In this document: piece by piece, positions 23,812 through 38,600 of the stretch | Layout: the number at the start of each line of letters is the position of its first letter | Numbering within the stretch: the first letter of the stretch is position 1 | Origin: Notamacropus eugenii | Taxonomy: Eukaryota; Chordata; Mammalia; Diprotodontia; Macropodidae | NCBI RefSeq assembly: GCF_028372415.1 | Contig: NC_092872.1 | Coordinates: forward strand, 279,933,206 to 279,997,205 | Length of the DNA stretch: 64,000 nt | Direction: 5' to 3' | Program-made: the position numbers and the translations under genes | The notes under the pieces: model-generated | What the model was told of the DNA's origin: nothing | The model's database searches: none | The model's input: the letters and a program-made list of their open reading frames with translations, nothing else

Positions 23812-24764
23812 GAACAAGAGAAATTGCATTGATATCAATAATAATAATTTGGAAATTAAACCAATCTAAATTAATTGCTACAACAAAGATGCCAAAAGAG
23901 CCCAGAAATCACCCTATTCTGCAAACGTGTGACTTACTTGCCAAATGGAGAAGATGGCTGTCAAAGAGAAGACTAGATTAGAACATAAAGTCACCTTTAA
24001 ATCTTATAAAAAGGATTGATGGATATTATGAGCAATGTTGTCTCACAAAGCAGAAGATGCATTGGAGAGTAAAATCAGGTTAAAGAAAGTATGGCAAGGT
24101 AATGTTCTAAGCAAAGTCATTCCAAGAGCATTCAAACCTGAAAACAGAAAGAAAAAAATGCTAAAAAGTAGTCTGGATGACTAAGTGATAGGAACTGGTA
24201 ATAATGGGGCAACACATTAGTGGGTGCTCATGAGCAATTTCTCAGGGCTAGTCCTAGAATCTTGAGGGGAAAAGTAGTAGTTGCCTTCTGAGGACCTGAC
24301 TTGCCATTTTGAGTATGGGAATTAGAAAAGTGAATCCCAGATTCTGTGTTCATGTTCCCCCTAATTCTTTACTTTCTCTGGCAAAAAATACCCATTCTTT
24401 CAACAGATCCTCAAGCAACATGATGTCTAGTTCCCTCACTATCTTAGCTGCCCTGTTTTATCACAGAGTCAGTTGTTTTGTATCCCGAGAGTCTGGTACA
24501 TGGTAGGCACTTAATCAATGCTTGCTGATATTTAAAAATAAATTATCAAAAGTAATACTATCACCAAAAAAGTTTCTCTATAATATAAACTAGAAATATG
24601 TTTTAGAAAAGTCCTTGATTTTATTAACTGCAAAAGCAAAGAATCTAAAAACTAAGTTAACTGTTGGGAAAACGAGGATAGCAGAATATTTTCAAAATAC
24701 TTCAATTTTTTTTTTATAGAAGTCGTTTTTACAGTTTTTAATTCAACCTGCTACACAACCTTAT
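23812..24764. other. Intergenic, mostly unrecognised
   Basis: A-rich text ('aggattgatggatattatg') that might be an old retroelement, plus the SINE tail at 24410-24530. No gene is seen. Confidence 0.4.
24410..24530 (+). repeat. SINE/L2 3' tail relic
   Basis: 'ggtaggcacttaatcaatgc' is a typical SINE/L2 end; the head is missing. Confidence 0.4.
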
Positions 24765-24905
24765 GTAATGAGGCAGCATAGTAGAAAGAACTGGCCTCAG
24801 AGAAACAAAGGCTGGAGATACACGTCCCATCCCTATCACATACTGGCTCCGTGACTGTGAGCAAGTAGCTTAATGTCTAAGTATCCAAGTCTCTGACTGC
24901 AAACT
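24765..24905 (+). repeat. MIR/THER SINE fragment
   Basis: 'gaggcagcatagtagaaag', 'ggctccgtgactgtgagca': decayed tRNA-SINE head and core. Confidence 0.5.
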
Positions 24906-25376
24906 GCAGAGCCAAGTGCTGATCTGTATTAATAGTTTCCTCAGTAGAAGTTCCATATGCCAATGAAATTACATGTCTGATTCCTCCTGAAATACAAAGT
25001 TATATCTCAAGTCATATAGAACTGCTTGTCATTTTAGTGCCAATTAATCTACATTATCCTACTAATAGATATTCAGTCTTCTTTGATAAGGTCACCTTGG
25101 AGTTCAGCAAAGAATATTTCTCTTTGAATTCTTGGCTTTATAGTGAATACTGCTAACAAGGATAGCAAAAACTATACCAGAAATTGGTATAAGATTAAAA
25201 CACTGCAGTGGAAACTTTGCAACAGTGGAACACATGATCTGATGGATCTTGTCAAACTGAAAGTTTTAAGGATGGTCCTGGTGATCTGTTATCTCAAGCC
25301 TGGCTTAGCTAAATGTAGAGACAGTCATGCCCAAAAGATTTACCATCAGGTCACAAAACTTTAGAGTCTTGTGTCA

Positions 25377-25980
25377 TGTTAACTAGAGTTGCTTGATTAA
25401 GGGAGTCTTGTTATGTAGTTAAAGTTAGTTAAAGACTTCCCCTGTCCATTAATAGACCTTAGGTGGAGCCCATTAAGGGACATTTGATTAGGAGAGGCTT
25501 ATTTTGTAGGAAAGCCCACACCATTTGTTGATTGTTAATGAGGCACCGGGTCTTGAGGGTTGTTTCCTCCTGCTCTGAAAGGTGAATATATTCTTAAGTG
25601 AGGTTTTGCTTTGGAAGCTTATGCTTTGGAAGAATGTTGGTGTGATATGACCAGAAGAGACTCTGGGTAACCATTAAGGAGGCCCCTTCCCCTCCAGCTT
25701 TGAAAAAGCTGATATTGGTGCTTCTATCTCTGGTAACTATGTTTGTATATAATGATCAGAGAATTGGATTGGTCTATTAATCTGTGATGTATGTATTGCT
25801 TGTGGTCAGACAGTTAAAAGCCCTGTCTGTTGGACTTCTCTGCTTGTGCTTTCTCTGTTGGTATATTTGATTAAAGAAGATTGTTGACCCCCAAATTTTG
25901 CTTTCCTTTTAGAAAAGCAGATGTAAGAACCTGTGTTAGCAGGCCATCCTGGATGAGTCAGGGGGCTTGCTCCCACACCA
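25377..25980 (+). mobile_element. Putative LTR (ERV), plus strand
   Basis: About 600 bp, beginning TGTTAACTAG and ending near CACACCACA, with TATATAAT at 25746-25753 and ATTAAA at 25870-25875, the spacing expected of an LTR. The 3' part (GTTAGCAGG ... GGGGCTTGCTCC) looks like a marsupial ERV LTR, but the family is not certain. Confidence 0.4.
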
Positions 25981-26324
25981 CAGTATCTAATGAATAATAT
26001 ATCAAGGTTTCAAGTATTACAATCTGCATCAGTGAAATGAGTACCCACCCCAATGAAGTAACAACCCTGTAAATTCTTGAAGTAAGTATGCAAAAGCACT
26101 TTGAAAAGGTGAAAGTACTATACCAATGTGTAACATTATTATTTAAGATAATAATATAGACTATATGAAATGAATTTATAAATTATTTCAATGTCACTTA
26201 TTTCCTTTGAAAAGTACTCTTATCACACATGTGAAAGGATTGTTTGAAAATCAAGGCACTTTGAAATGGAAAGGAAAAGAACAAGTGTTTAGTATGTAAA
26301 ATTATGAAGCTGATAATAACAACA

Positions 26325-26545
26325 GTAATAGTTGGCATTTACGTAAGGCTTTAAAGATTGCAAAGCACTTTAAGAATACATCATTTTATCCTTACCACAA
26401 CCAATGGGAGGTAGATACTATTACTGTCCCCATTTTACAGATGAAGAAACTGAGGCAGATATAGGTTAAGTGATTTACCCAGAGTCATATAGGTAATTAC
26501 ATGTGTGAGACCAGATTTTAACTCAGGTCTTTCTGATTACAGTAA
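26325..26545 (-). repeat. MIR/THER SINE (complement)
   Basis: 'ttgcaaagcactttaagaat', 'ccccattttacagatgaag', 'ggttaagtgatttaccc'. Lies just beyond the probable 3' end of the SRSF12 pseudogene. Confidence 0.7.
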
Positions 26546-27014
26546 GGAAGTTTCATTTAGCATAAAATGAAGCATAACATTATTTGTAGTGTAATTTAGT
26601 GTTTATAGTATCTGCATTATACTACTTTATATGCCCCAAATAATAGTGACCCACATTACAGCTATGAAAAATTTTATTTAACAAACATTCTGTCTCATAA
26701 TGAAAGTCTACATATATGTAGAGAGATCTTCTGATGCTATTTCATCAATTCTTTTTATGATGGTAGCTTTGAGACTATGCTTTAGTTTCAGAATTAGTGT
26801 GTCTTTGGAGAGATTTTGATGGGGTTTTGCTAGGGAATCAAAATGTCTTCCATTTGATCTTGAGTTTGCCTCTGAGGTGGTCTGGCTCTGAGGTGAACTT
26901 GATTGTGATTTTCCCACAGATGTGGTCCATTTTTTGGTAAGGAATCAGATCTTGACAGTTGTCTAGAACTCAGATTTCTTCTAAGGATCTTGATTTCCTT
27001 AGGGAGAATGCCTT

Positions 27015-30236
<3,222 letters not shown>

Positions 30237-30928
30237 TTAAGAAAAACAATCCTTTATTTTCCCTTGCTGGTGATGACTGTGGAGAGGGACCAATAATTAT
30301 GATTTTCAGAGGGAAAGATGCTGTCTTTGGAACAGTTTAAAGTGTGAGTTAATGAAACATTTGTCTTTCAACAATAATGAGGGTGATTTTGAAATATTCA
30401 GACTCTATAAAAACCTAATCAGCAGTGAGAAATACTGGCTATGGGATATTTTTTTCATATGAGGAGAATGGGAGAGAAAAGTGTGCCAAGCACAGAGCTT
30501 CTGGCATGGACATGCCCCAACAGGTGCCAAATAGCCAGGCAGAACCATCTTTGCTATTTTTTGGGAAGCTCTAAGTTGAACTTGTTTTGAGCCAAGGTAA
30601 GATTGGAATTGTGAGGTTGCCTTGACACTTGACTGACAGATGGGGGAAAGAAACCATCTTTCACCAAGTATGTCTGACTGTAGGAAATAAAGTAGATTTT
30701 CATGAAGAAAAATCTCTCCACTCCCTGATTTTGCTTTCCTTTTTCATTGCTTTCAGTTTTTGATTGTATCAGCTATGTGTGTAGTCATGAATGAATGAAT
30801 GAATAAATGAATTTTGACAAACACAGTGTCCTATGTGTTGGTCTCTATATTAAGGCACCCAGGTCTCTCCTTTGTAGGGAGCAAATCAATTGCATAGATT
30901 GAATGTTTTCTCTTTGTTTCCTGTCCAG

Positions 30929-31013
30929 GTCTCTCATTGACTCCCTCTGCCCTGGTGACCTGTGTGGAAGCAGCATCTTTCTGACCCCACTAAGTCATAA
31001 CCCAGAGTTGAAA
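30929..31013 (+). other. Orphan exon-like segment
   Basis: 85 bp bounded by a strong acceptor (TTTGTTTCCTGTCCAG) and a strong donor (AAA/GTGAGT), open in one frame (SLCPGDLCGSSIFLTPLSHN). I recognise no protein. It lies between the two lipase genes, so it may be a lncRNA exon, an alternative upstream exon, or chance. Confidence 0.2.
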
Positions 31014-31639
31014 GTGAGTATCTACTACAGGATATTTCTCCCACTCAGCTGGCATGTTTTGGGTGTGCTGTGGAACTATTTGTGTCAGGAGGGGTATAAA
31101 ATATGGGGTTCATATGGGAGAAAATAAAGCTTGCTTCCACCGCCACCCCAACTTTCCTTTCTATCTAGTAGGACTTGAGGAAGTGAAGGGTCACTTCCTA
31201 ATATTTGGTCTAATTAAAAAAGAATGAGTTATTTTCATTGATACAATCCTAATATATATTTCAGGGGTATGGTACTGTTTTAAAAATGTAATACCTGTAT
31301 CAACACCAGTGGAAAATTCTCTTTTTCAGTGAAGTTAACAGAGTAGCATTGATCTAAGACCAAAATTATTGGAGCTAAAGAATTTAGAAAATTACTATTT
31401 GAATGATAGTGGTGAAAAAAAGGCTATCTGAATAAATCAGTGCCTCAGTGAGTAATGGAAGTAAAAGTGATGATTAATCAACTCCTGACCCTTGGAGGTG
31501 TCCCTGTGGTGCATAGGCTGCCCTGTGTGAGGTAGGTATGCATTCCCTCACAAAGTCCTGGAGCAGATACTAGGTCATCACTGAGGAAGAGACAGGGGGG
31601 TGTACCTTGAGGCACTCACTGGATGAGACGCCACTGGGT

Positions 31640-31850
31640 CTCTTCCAACTTGGCAATTAGGTGCTGTTGTCACCATTGTCTGTCACCTCCATTTTTAGGC
31701 CTGTTTTTAGCACACATGGGTCACAACTTCCTCATGTTACAGATGAGGAAACTTGATCACCTTAAGAGAGGAAAAGAGACTCATGTCCCATCACTAATAA
31801 ACATCAGAGGTTAAATTTCAACCCAGTTCTTCTGACTTTGGAGACAAGAT
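31640..31850 (-). repeat. MIR relic (complement)
   Basis: 'cctcatgttacagatgagg' followed by degraded MIR text. Confidence 0.45.
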
Positions 31851-32489
31851 ACTTCCCACAGTGGAATGCAACCTCTAAGCAATAATCACCAAAAGAGAAC
31901 AAAAAACCAATTTTGAACAAAGGATATGAGCTTATTCTTCAGTTCTGCAGGACAGTTTTTTCCTTCCTCTAAATGGGAGATGTTTAATGGACGACCCCAG
32001 GGATGTGGACTCTGTAGCCTCAAGGCCACATAGGGCCCTCAAGTGTGGCCCTTTGACTGAAGCCAAACTTCACAGAACAAATCAGTCAAAAGACTTCACC
32101 AAAGGACCTAGAAGGCCCCACGTGTCCTCAAGGCCACAGGTTTTTCCCCTCGTCCCCCCAGCCTAGTCCATCTAAGGGACAAGAGTACTGGAGATAGTGC
32201 CATAGCCAAGATCATCACAGAGTCCTTCTGGTGGGTGGCACTAAGGAGTCCCACAGAAGACCAAGTTTGTAGCTTTATCTGCCTGAACTGTACAAAACAA
32301 AGATTTTGACCAAAGTAAAGTAAAAGAAATATTTTGGTGAACACTTGGCTCCAGGAGATGCTTTGAAGGTTGCTCCTCAGTCTTGTCTATATACTATTAT
32401 TTCCCGTGGAAATCCATATTATCACACCTGGATAAGCTCACCAAGATACCAGAGGATTTTGAATCAGATCTTCTTTGAAGTCTCAGTTT

Positions 32490-34380
32490 TGTCATATTAG
32501 TTGTTGTCCTTCGTTTTCAAAGAGGACCAAAAATGACATCACCATGATGAAGTGAAGTTTCAGTGAGTATGACTGTGGCTGATCAGACCAATATGAGCTC
32601 GAAATTCTCTACCACAGATTGGGCATAGATAATCCATGAGAACATTTGGGGTGGTTACATAAAATTTGCACACCCGATGTTTCCTTTCTGCTGTTTCAAT
32701 TCTGCTTTGCTCATAGAGCACAGCACCTTTTCTGATGTGGGCATGCCATGCTGAGTGGTCCTATGCCAGTGTTTCCCGTGTCCCACAATCAAATCCAAAG
32801 TTCTTGAGAGAGACCTTGAGAGTGTCCTTGTATCACTTCTTCTGGCCGTCATGTGATCGCCTGCCACATGTGAGTTCTCCATAAAATAGTCTTTTTGAAA
32901 AGTGTACATTTTGAATTGGAACAACATGGCCAGCCCATCGGAGTTGCACTCTCTGAAGCGTAGTTTGAATGCTTGGCAGTTTAGTTCAAGCAAGGACCTC
33001 AGTAGCTGGTACCTTATCCTGCCAGGTGGTCTTCAGAATCCTCCTAAGACAGTTCAAATGGAAGTGATACAGTTTCCAGGCATGGCACTGGTAGACCGTC
33101 TATGTTTGCCAGGCATACAACAAGGTCAGCACAATGGTTCTGTAGACCTTCAGTCTGATAGTCAGTCTAATACCTCTTCTCTCCCAAACTTTTCTTTGAA
33201 GCCTCCCAAACACTGGGCTAGCTCAGACAATGCGTGCATCAGTCTCATTGTCAATGTGTACATCCCTGGAAAGTACACTACCAAGGTAAGTCAACTTATC
33301 CACAGCATTCAAAACTTCCCCATTTGTTGTAACATTTGTATGGCATGTATGGATGGTGTGGTGGTGGTTGATGGAGCACCTGTGTTTTCTTGGTGTTATT
33401 TATTAGGCCCAAATTAGCACAGGCATCAGAGAATTGATCCATCCTTTGTTGCATCTCAGCTTCAGAGGCTATATTTAGTGCACAACCATCTGCAAACACA
33501 AGATCACATGCCAACACTCCCTCTACTTTGATCTTGGCTTGTAGCCTTTTCAAATTGAAGAATTTATCATCAATGTAGTTGACCTTGATGCTATGTTCAT
33601 CTTCATTGAAAGCATTTGACAACATGGCTGAAAACATCATGCTAAAAAGCATGGGAGTAAGCACACAGCCCTGGTTCACTCCATTGGTTACTGGGAAGGC
33701 ACAAGAGCTTTGTCCACTATCCAGAGCCTGGGCAAACATGCCATCATGAAACTGATGTACAATATTGATGAACTTCTCTGGGCAACCAAATTTTGACATA
33801 ATTTTCCATAAGCCCTCACAACTGACAGTGTCAAAGGCTTTGGTCAGATCTACAAACCTTGTGTACAGACCTCTGTTTTGCTCCTGGCATTTCTCCTAGA
33901 GTTGTTGAGCAGCAAACACCATATCAACTGTTCCCCAGCCCTTTCTGAAGCCACACTGATTCTCAGGTATAAGACCATCTTCCAGGTGAAGGATCAGCCT
34001 ATTAAGGAGGACTCTAGAAAGAATCTTGCCAGCAATGACTAAGAGGGAGACACCTCTGTGACTGTCACAGGACAATCTATTCCCTTTCCCTTTATAGAGA
34101 TGGATAATAAACCCCTTGAACATCCTTGAACTCCTGGGGGATGACCTCCTCTTGCCATATAACTTGGAAAATTTCAGTCAACTTTTCTATGAGCAATGGT
34201 TCCCCTACCTTGTAAATCTCAGCTAGAATAGTATCAGCACCAGGTGCTTTGCCACATGAGAGGAGCCTAATGGCACTCAAAACCTCTTCTTCAGTTGAAA
34301 GTTCAGCTAAGGAGGTATTGCCTTCAACCTACAATAAGCAATCGGTTGCCTTAGCATTGCTGAAACGGTTAACCATGGTG
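32490..34380 (-). mobile_element. 5'-truncated RTE-like LINE, inactive
   Basis: Minus-strand reverse transcriptase pieces: GKAPGADTILAEIYK (34092-34280), SRVLLNRLILHLEDG and IPENQCGFRKGWGTVDM (33896-34123), and PVTNGVNQGCVLTPMLFSMM to LVFADGCAL (33296-33799). RT motifs are in order, but the active-site FADD is FADG. The rest of the 3' part has no open frame. Clade assignment (RTE or RTE-X like) is from general appearance. Confidence 0.75.
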
Positions 34381-34599
34381 TGGCCACTGTGCATCCTGCA
34401 GCTTCTTGGAGCCACAGGTGAGAGGTGGGTGGAGTAGGTCTACACCAGAGATGGAAAACAGCCCTGGAAAGGGCTCGGCGGTCATCACTCTAAAGGTACT
34501 AGTCCTCCCCAAATGCACCCTACACCCTGATGGGTGTAGCAATGAGTAAATTACTTTCATATTGATTCAATCAATCTGTATTGAAGGTAACTATTATGA

Positions 34600-35640
34600 A
34601 CAGAAGCTAAGATGATGGGATAATGAGTAAATCACTATTGCTGTCCCAAATTCTCCTTGAAAAAACTATAAAATAGTGCCTTAAGACAAATCCTGGAACA
34701 GCAAGATCAGTGGAAAGACAAAGAGGAGCAGTCTGGATACTTGGAGGAGCAGCAAGAAAGGTCAGTCTCACTTGGGTAAAAGTGGAGAGCTTTCCAGGAC
34801 AAGAAGCATCCCAGCAAGGCAGCAGTAAGCCCCACCTCAACAAAGCAGTTGGAGATCCTGAGCCCTACAGTGGTGGAGCAGGCAAACACCAACACCAAGA
34901 TCCCCCATACCCCTTAATGTAGCCAGGGGAACCAACATACTCCAGCTCAGGGAACTACCACATACTTCAGCACAGCCCATGGTAGTCAGACCTTTTCTGC
35001 TACCAGACCCACAGGTGATTCATCACAGTCCAGGGGAAAAATGTATCTTCTAGGGGCCAGAACTTCATGTGCTTCAGTGTAGTCATGGTGAAATGAAGAA
35101 AAACCCCACCTGACATCAGCACATATCAGATATCACCAGTAGGACCCCAGCTTAGCATCAAGTTAGCTGCCAGACACTTACAGCCTCCAGCAGCCAGCAC
35201 TCTAAGGTGCTTTTGTGTCCAAGTGCACAAAGGCAGTGACCAGGCCCCTGGCCCCCAACACAGGAAGTTTGGTGCAGTGCTTCCTATCCACCAGTTAGTT
35301 GAGAATTCAACTTTAAATACAGAAAATAGGCAAACAAGGTGAGCAAAAAGCAAAAATGAGTATTGATGATAGTTATTTTGGTGACAGGGAAGATCAAAAT
35401 ACAAATTCAGAAGAAGACCACACTATGAATATACCTACATATGAAACTTCAAAGGGGAATATGAATTAGTGTTGAGTTCAAAAAGCCTTCTTGTAAGAGA
35501 TCAAGAAAGTTTTAAAAGTCAAATAAGAGAGGTAGAAGAAAATTTAGGAAATGAAACAAGAGGCATGCAAAAGAGTCAATGGCTTCGAAAAGGAAGGACA
35601 AAAATTCACTGAAGAAAACAATTCCTTAAACATTTTACAC
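34600..35640 (+). mobile_element. L1 5' segment (5'UTR and ORF1 start), plus strand
   Basis: The text resembles L1 5'UTR and then the ORF1 coiled-coil coding strand (35551-35640: MKQEACKRVNGFEKE, FTEENNSL). It stops at a junction with an oppositely oriented L1 at about 35650. Confidence 0.6.
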
Positions 35641-35649
35641 AGTAACAGT

Positions 35650-38600
35650 CATCACAAACAGTCCTTGCATACTGTGGCTGTTACTGTGTATAATGTTCTC
35701 CTAACTCTGCTCACTTCACTGAGCGTCAGTTCATGTAGATCTTTCCAGGTTTTTCTGAAGTCCACCTGTTCGTCATTTCTCATAACAAAATAGTGCTCTA
35801 TGTCATTCATATACCACAACTTGTACAGCCATTCCCCAATTGATGGGCATCCTCTTGATTTCTAGTTCTTGGCCACTACATAAAGAGCTGCTATAAATAT
35901 GTTGGTACATGTGGGTTCTTTTCCTATTTTTATGGTCTCTTTCGGGTATAGCCCTACAAGTGGTATTGCTGAATCAAAGGGTATGCACCTTTTTGTAGCC
36001 CTTTGGACATAGTTCCAAATTGCTCTCTCAAATGTTTAGATCAGCACACAGCTCTACCAACAATGAATTAGTGTTCCAACTCTCCTGCATTTATCATCTT
36101 CCTATTTTGTCATGTTAGTCAATCTGATAGGTGTGATATGGTACCTCAGAGTTGTTTTGATTTGCACCTCTCTAATCATTAGTGATTTACTAATGATTTT
36201 TCATTAGCATTTTTTCATGTGATTGTAGATAGCTTTAATTTTTTTCCTCTGAAAGCTTGCCTGTTATATGCTTTGAACATTTATCAACTGTGGAGTGGCT
36301 TGTATTCTTGTAAATTTGACTCAGTTCTCTCTATATTTTAGAACCTTTTATCGCAGACAGTAGTTGTAAAAATTCTTTCCCAGTTTTCTGCTTTCCTCCT
36401 AATCTTGGTTGCATTAAGTTTGTTGGACAAAAAGCTTTCAATTTAGTGTAATCCAACTTATCTATTTTACATTTCATAAGATTCTCTATCTTTTGTTTGG
36501 TCATAAATTCCTCCATTCTCTAAATCTGATAAATAAACTATTCTTTGCTCCTCTATTTTGTTTACGGTATCAGCCTTTATACCTAGATAGTATACCCACT
36601 TGAACTTCATTCAGGTATACAGTGTCAGGCATTGGTCTCTGCCCATTTTCTCACTATTTTCCAGCTTCCCCAGCATTTTTTTTGTCAAACTGACTTCTTA
36701 TTCCGGGAGCTGGGATCCTTGCATTTATCAAAAAGTAAACTGCTATAGTCATTGATTACTGTGTCTTGTGTACCTAATCTATTCCACTGATCTACTCCTC
36801 TATTTCTTAGCCAGTACAGATGGTTTTGATGATTGTTGCTTTCACTAAGATTGTCAAATTTATGGGCATACAGTTGGACAAAATAATTTCTAATTATTGT
36901 TTTAATTTCCTCTTCATTGGAGATGAATTCATCCTTTTTATTTTTGATACTGGTAATTTGATTTTCCTCTTTCTTTTTTTTTTAAATCAAAGTGACCAAA
37001 ATTTATCAATTTTATAGTTTTTTTCATAAAACCAGTTCTTAGTTTAATGTATTAGTTCAATAGTTTTCTTAACTTCAATTTTATTAATCTCTCATTTGGT
37101 TTTCAGTATTTTGGCATTTACTTGGGGATTTTCAATTTGTTCTTTTTCTGGCTTTTTCAGCTCCATATCCAATTCATTGATCTCCTCTTTCTCTGTTTTA
37201 TTCATGTAAGTATTCAGAAATATAAAACTTCTCTTAAGTACTGTTTTACTGCATCCCAAAAGTTTTCGTAGGTTGTCTCATCATTGTCATTCTCTTGAAT
37301 GAATTTATTGATTATTTCTATGATTTGTTATTTGACCTACTCATTCTTTAGGATTAGATTGTTTAGTTTCCAGTTATTTTTTGGTTTATGTTTTCATGGC
37401 CTTTGATTACATATAAGTTTTATGGCATTATGATCTGAGATGGATGCATTGACTATCTCTGCCTTTCTGAATTGGATTTTGAGGTTTTTATGGCCTAGTG
37501 CCTGGTCAATTTTTGTATGTGTGCCATGTACCCCTGAGAAAAAGGTATGTTCCTTTCTATCCTCATTCACTTTTCTCCAGAGATCTATCATATCTACCTT
37601 ATCCAGACTCTATTCACCTCCTTGACTTCTTCCTTGTTTATTTTGAGGTTTGGTTTATCAAGTTCAGAGAGGGGGAGGTTGAGGTCCCCCACTAGTATAG
37701 TTTTGTTCTCTATTTCTTCCTGTAACTCCCTTAACTTCTCTAAAAATTTGGATGCTATACTACTAGGAGCTTTGTTTTCTATGGTGTCTTTTAGCAGGAT
37801 ATATTTTCCTTCCTTGGCTCTTTTGATTAGATCTACTTCTGCTTTTACTTTGTCTGAGATTAGGATTGCTACCCCTGCTTTTACAAGTTTTTCTTTCCTG
37901 TTTACCTTTTTATGCTCTCTTGAGACCTCCGTTTGAAAATCAAATTTTCTATTTTGTTCTGACATTTTCATCAGGAAGGTCTGGCAATCCCTTATTTCAT
38001 TGAATGTCCATCTCCTTGCCTGAAATATTTTGCTCCACTTTGCTGGGTAATTAATCCTTGGTTGTAGTCCCAGCTCCTTTGCCTTATGGAATACCGTATT
38101 CCACTTCCTTCAATCTTTTAATGTAGAAACTGCAAGTTCCTGTGTGATCCTGACTGTAGCTCCTCAGTATTTGAATTTTTTTCTTTCTGGCTACCTGCAG
38201 TATTTTCTCCTTCACTTGGTTGTTCTGGAATTTGGCAATGATATTCCTTGTTGTTTTAATTTGGGATCCCTTTCAGGAGGTGAGCATTGGATTCTTTCAA
38301 AGACTATTTTGCCCTCTGGATCTAGGACTTCTGGGCAATTTTCCTTGATGATTTCTTGGAAGATATTATCCAGGCTCTTTTTTTCAGCATGACTTTCTGG
38401 TTGACCAATAATCCTTAGATTTTTTTCTCGATCTGTTTTCCTGGTCAGTTGTTTTTCCAGCTAGACATTTTATATTTTCTTCTACCTTTTCATTCTTTAG
38501 ATTCTGTTTGACTGATTCGTGATGTCTCATAGAGTTATTAGCTTCTACTTGCCCAATTCTAATTTTTATCAAATTGTTTTCTTTAGCTAACTTTTGCATC

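Noticed and set aside
32902..33417. 171-codon plus-strand open frame
   Set aside because: It is the antisense shadow of the RTE-like LINE; the meaningful protein similarity is on the minus strand.
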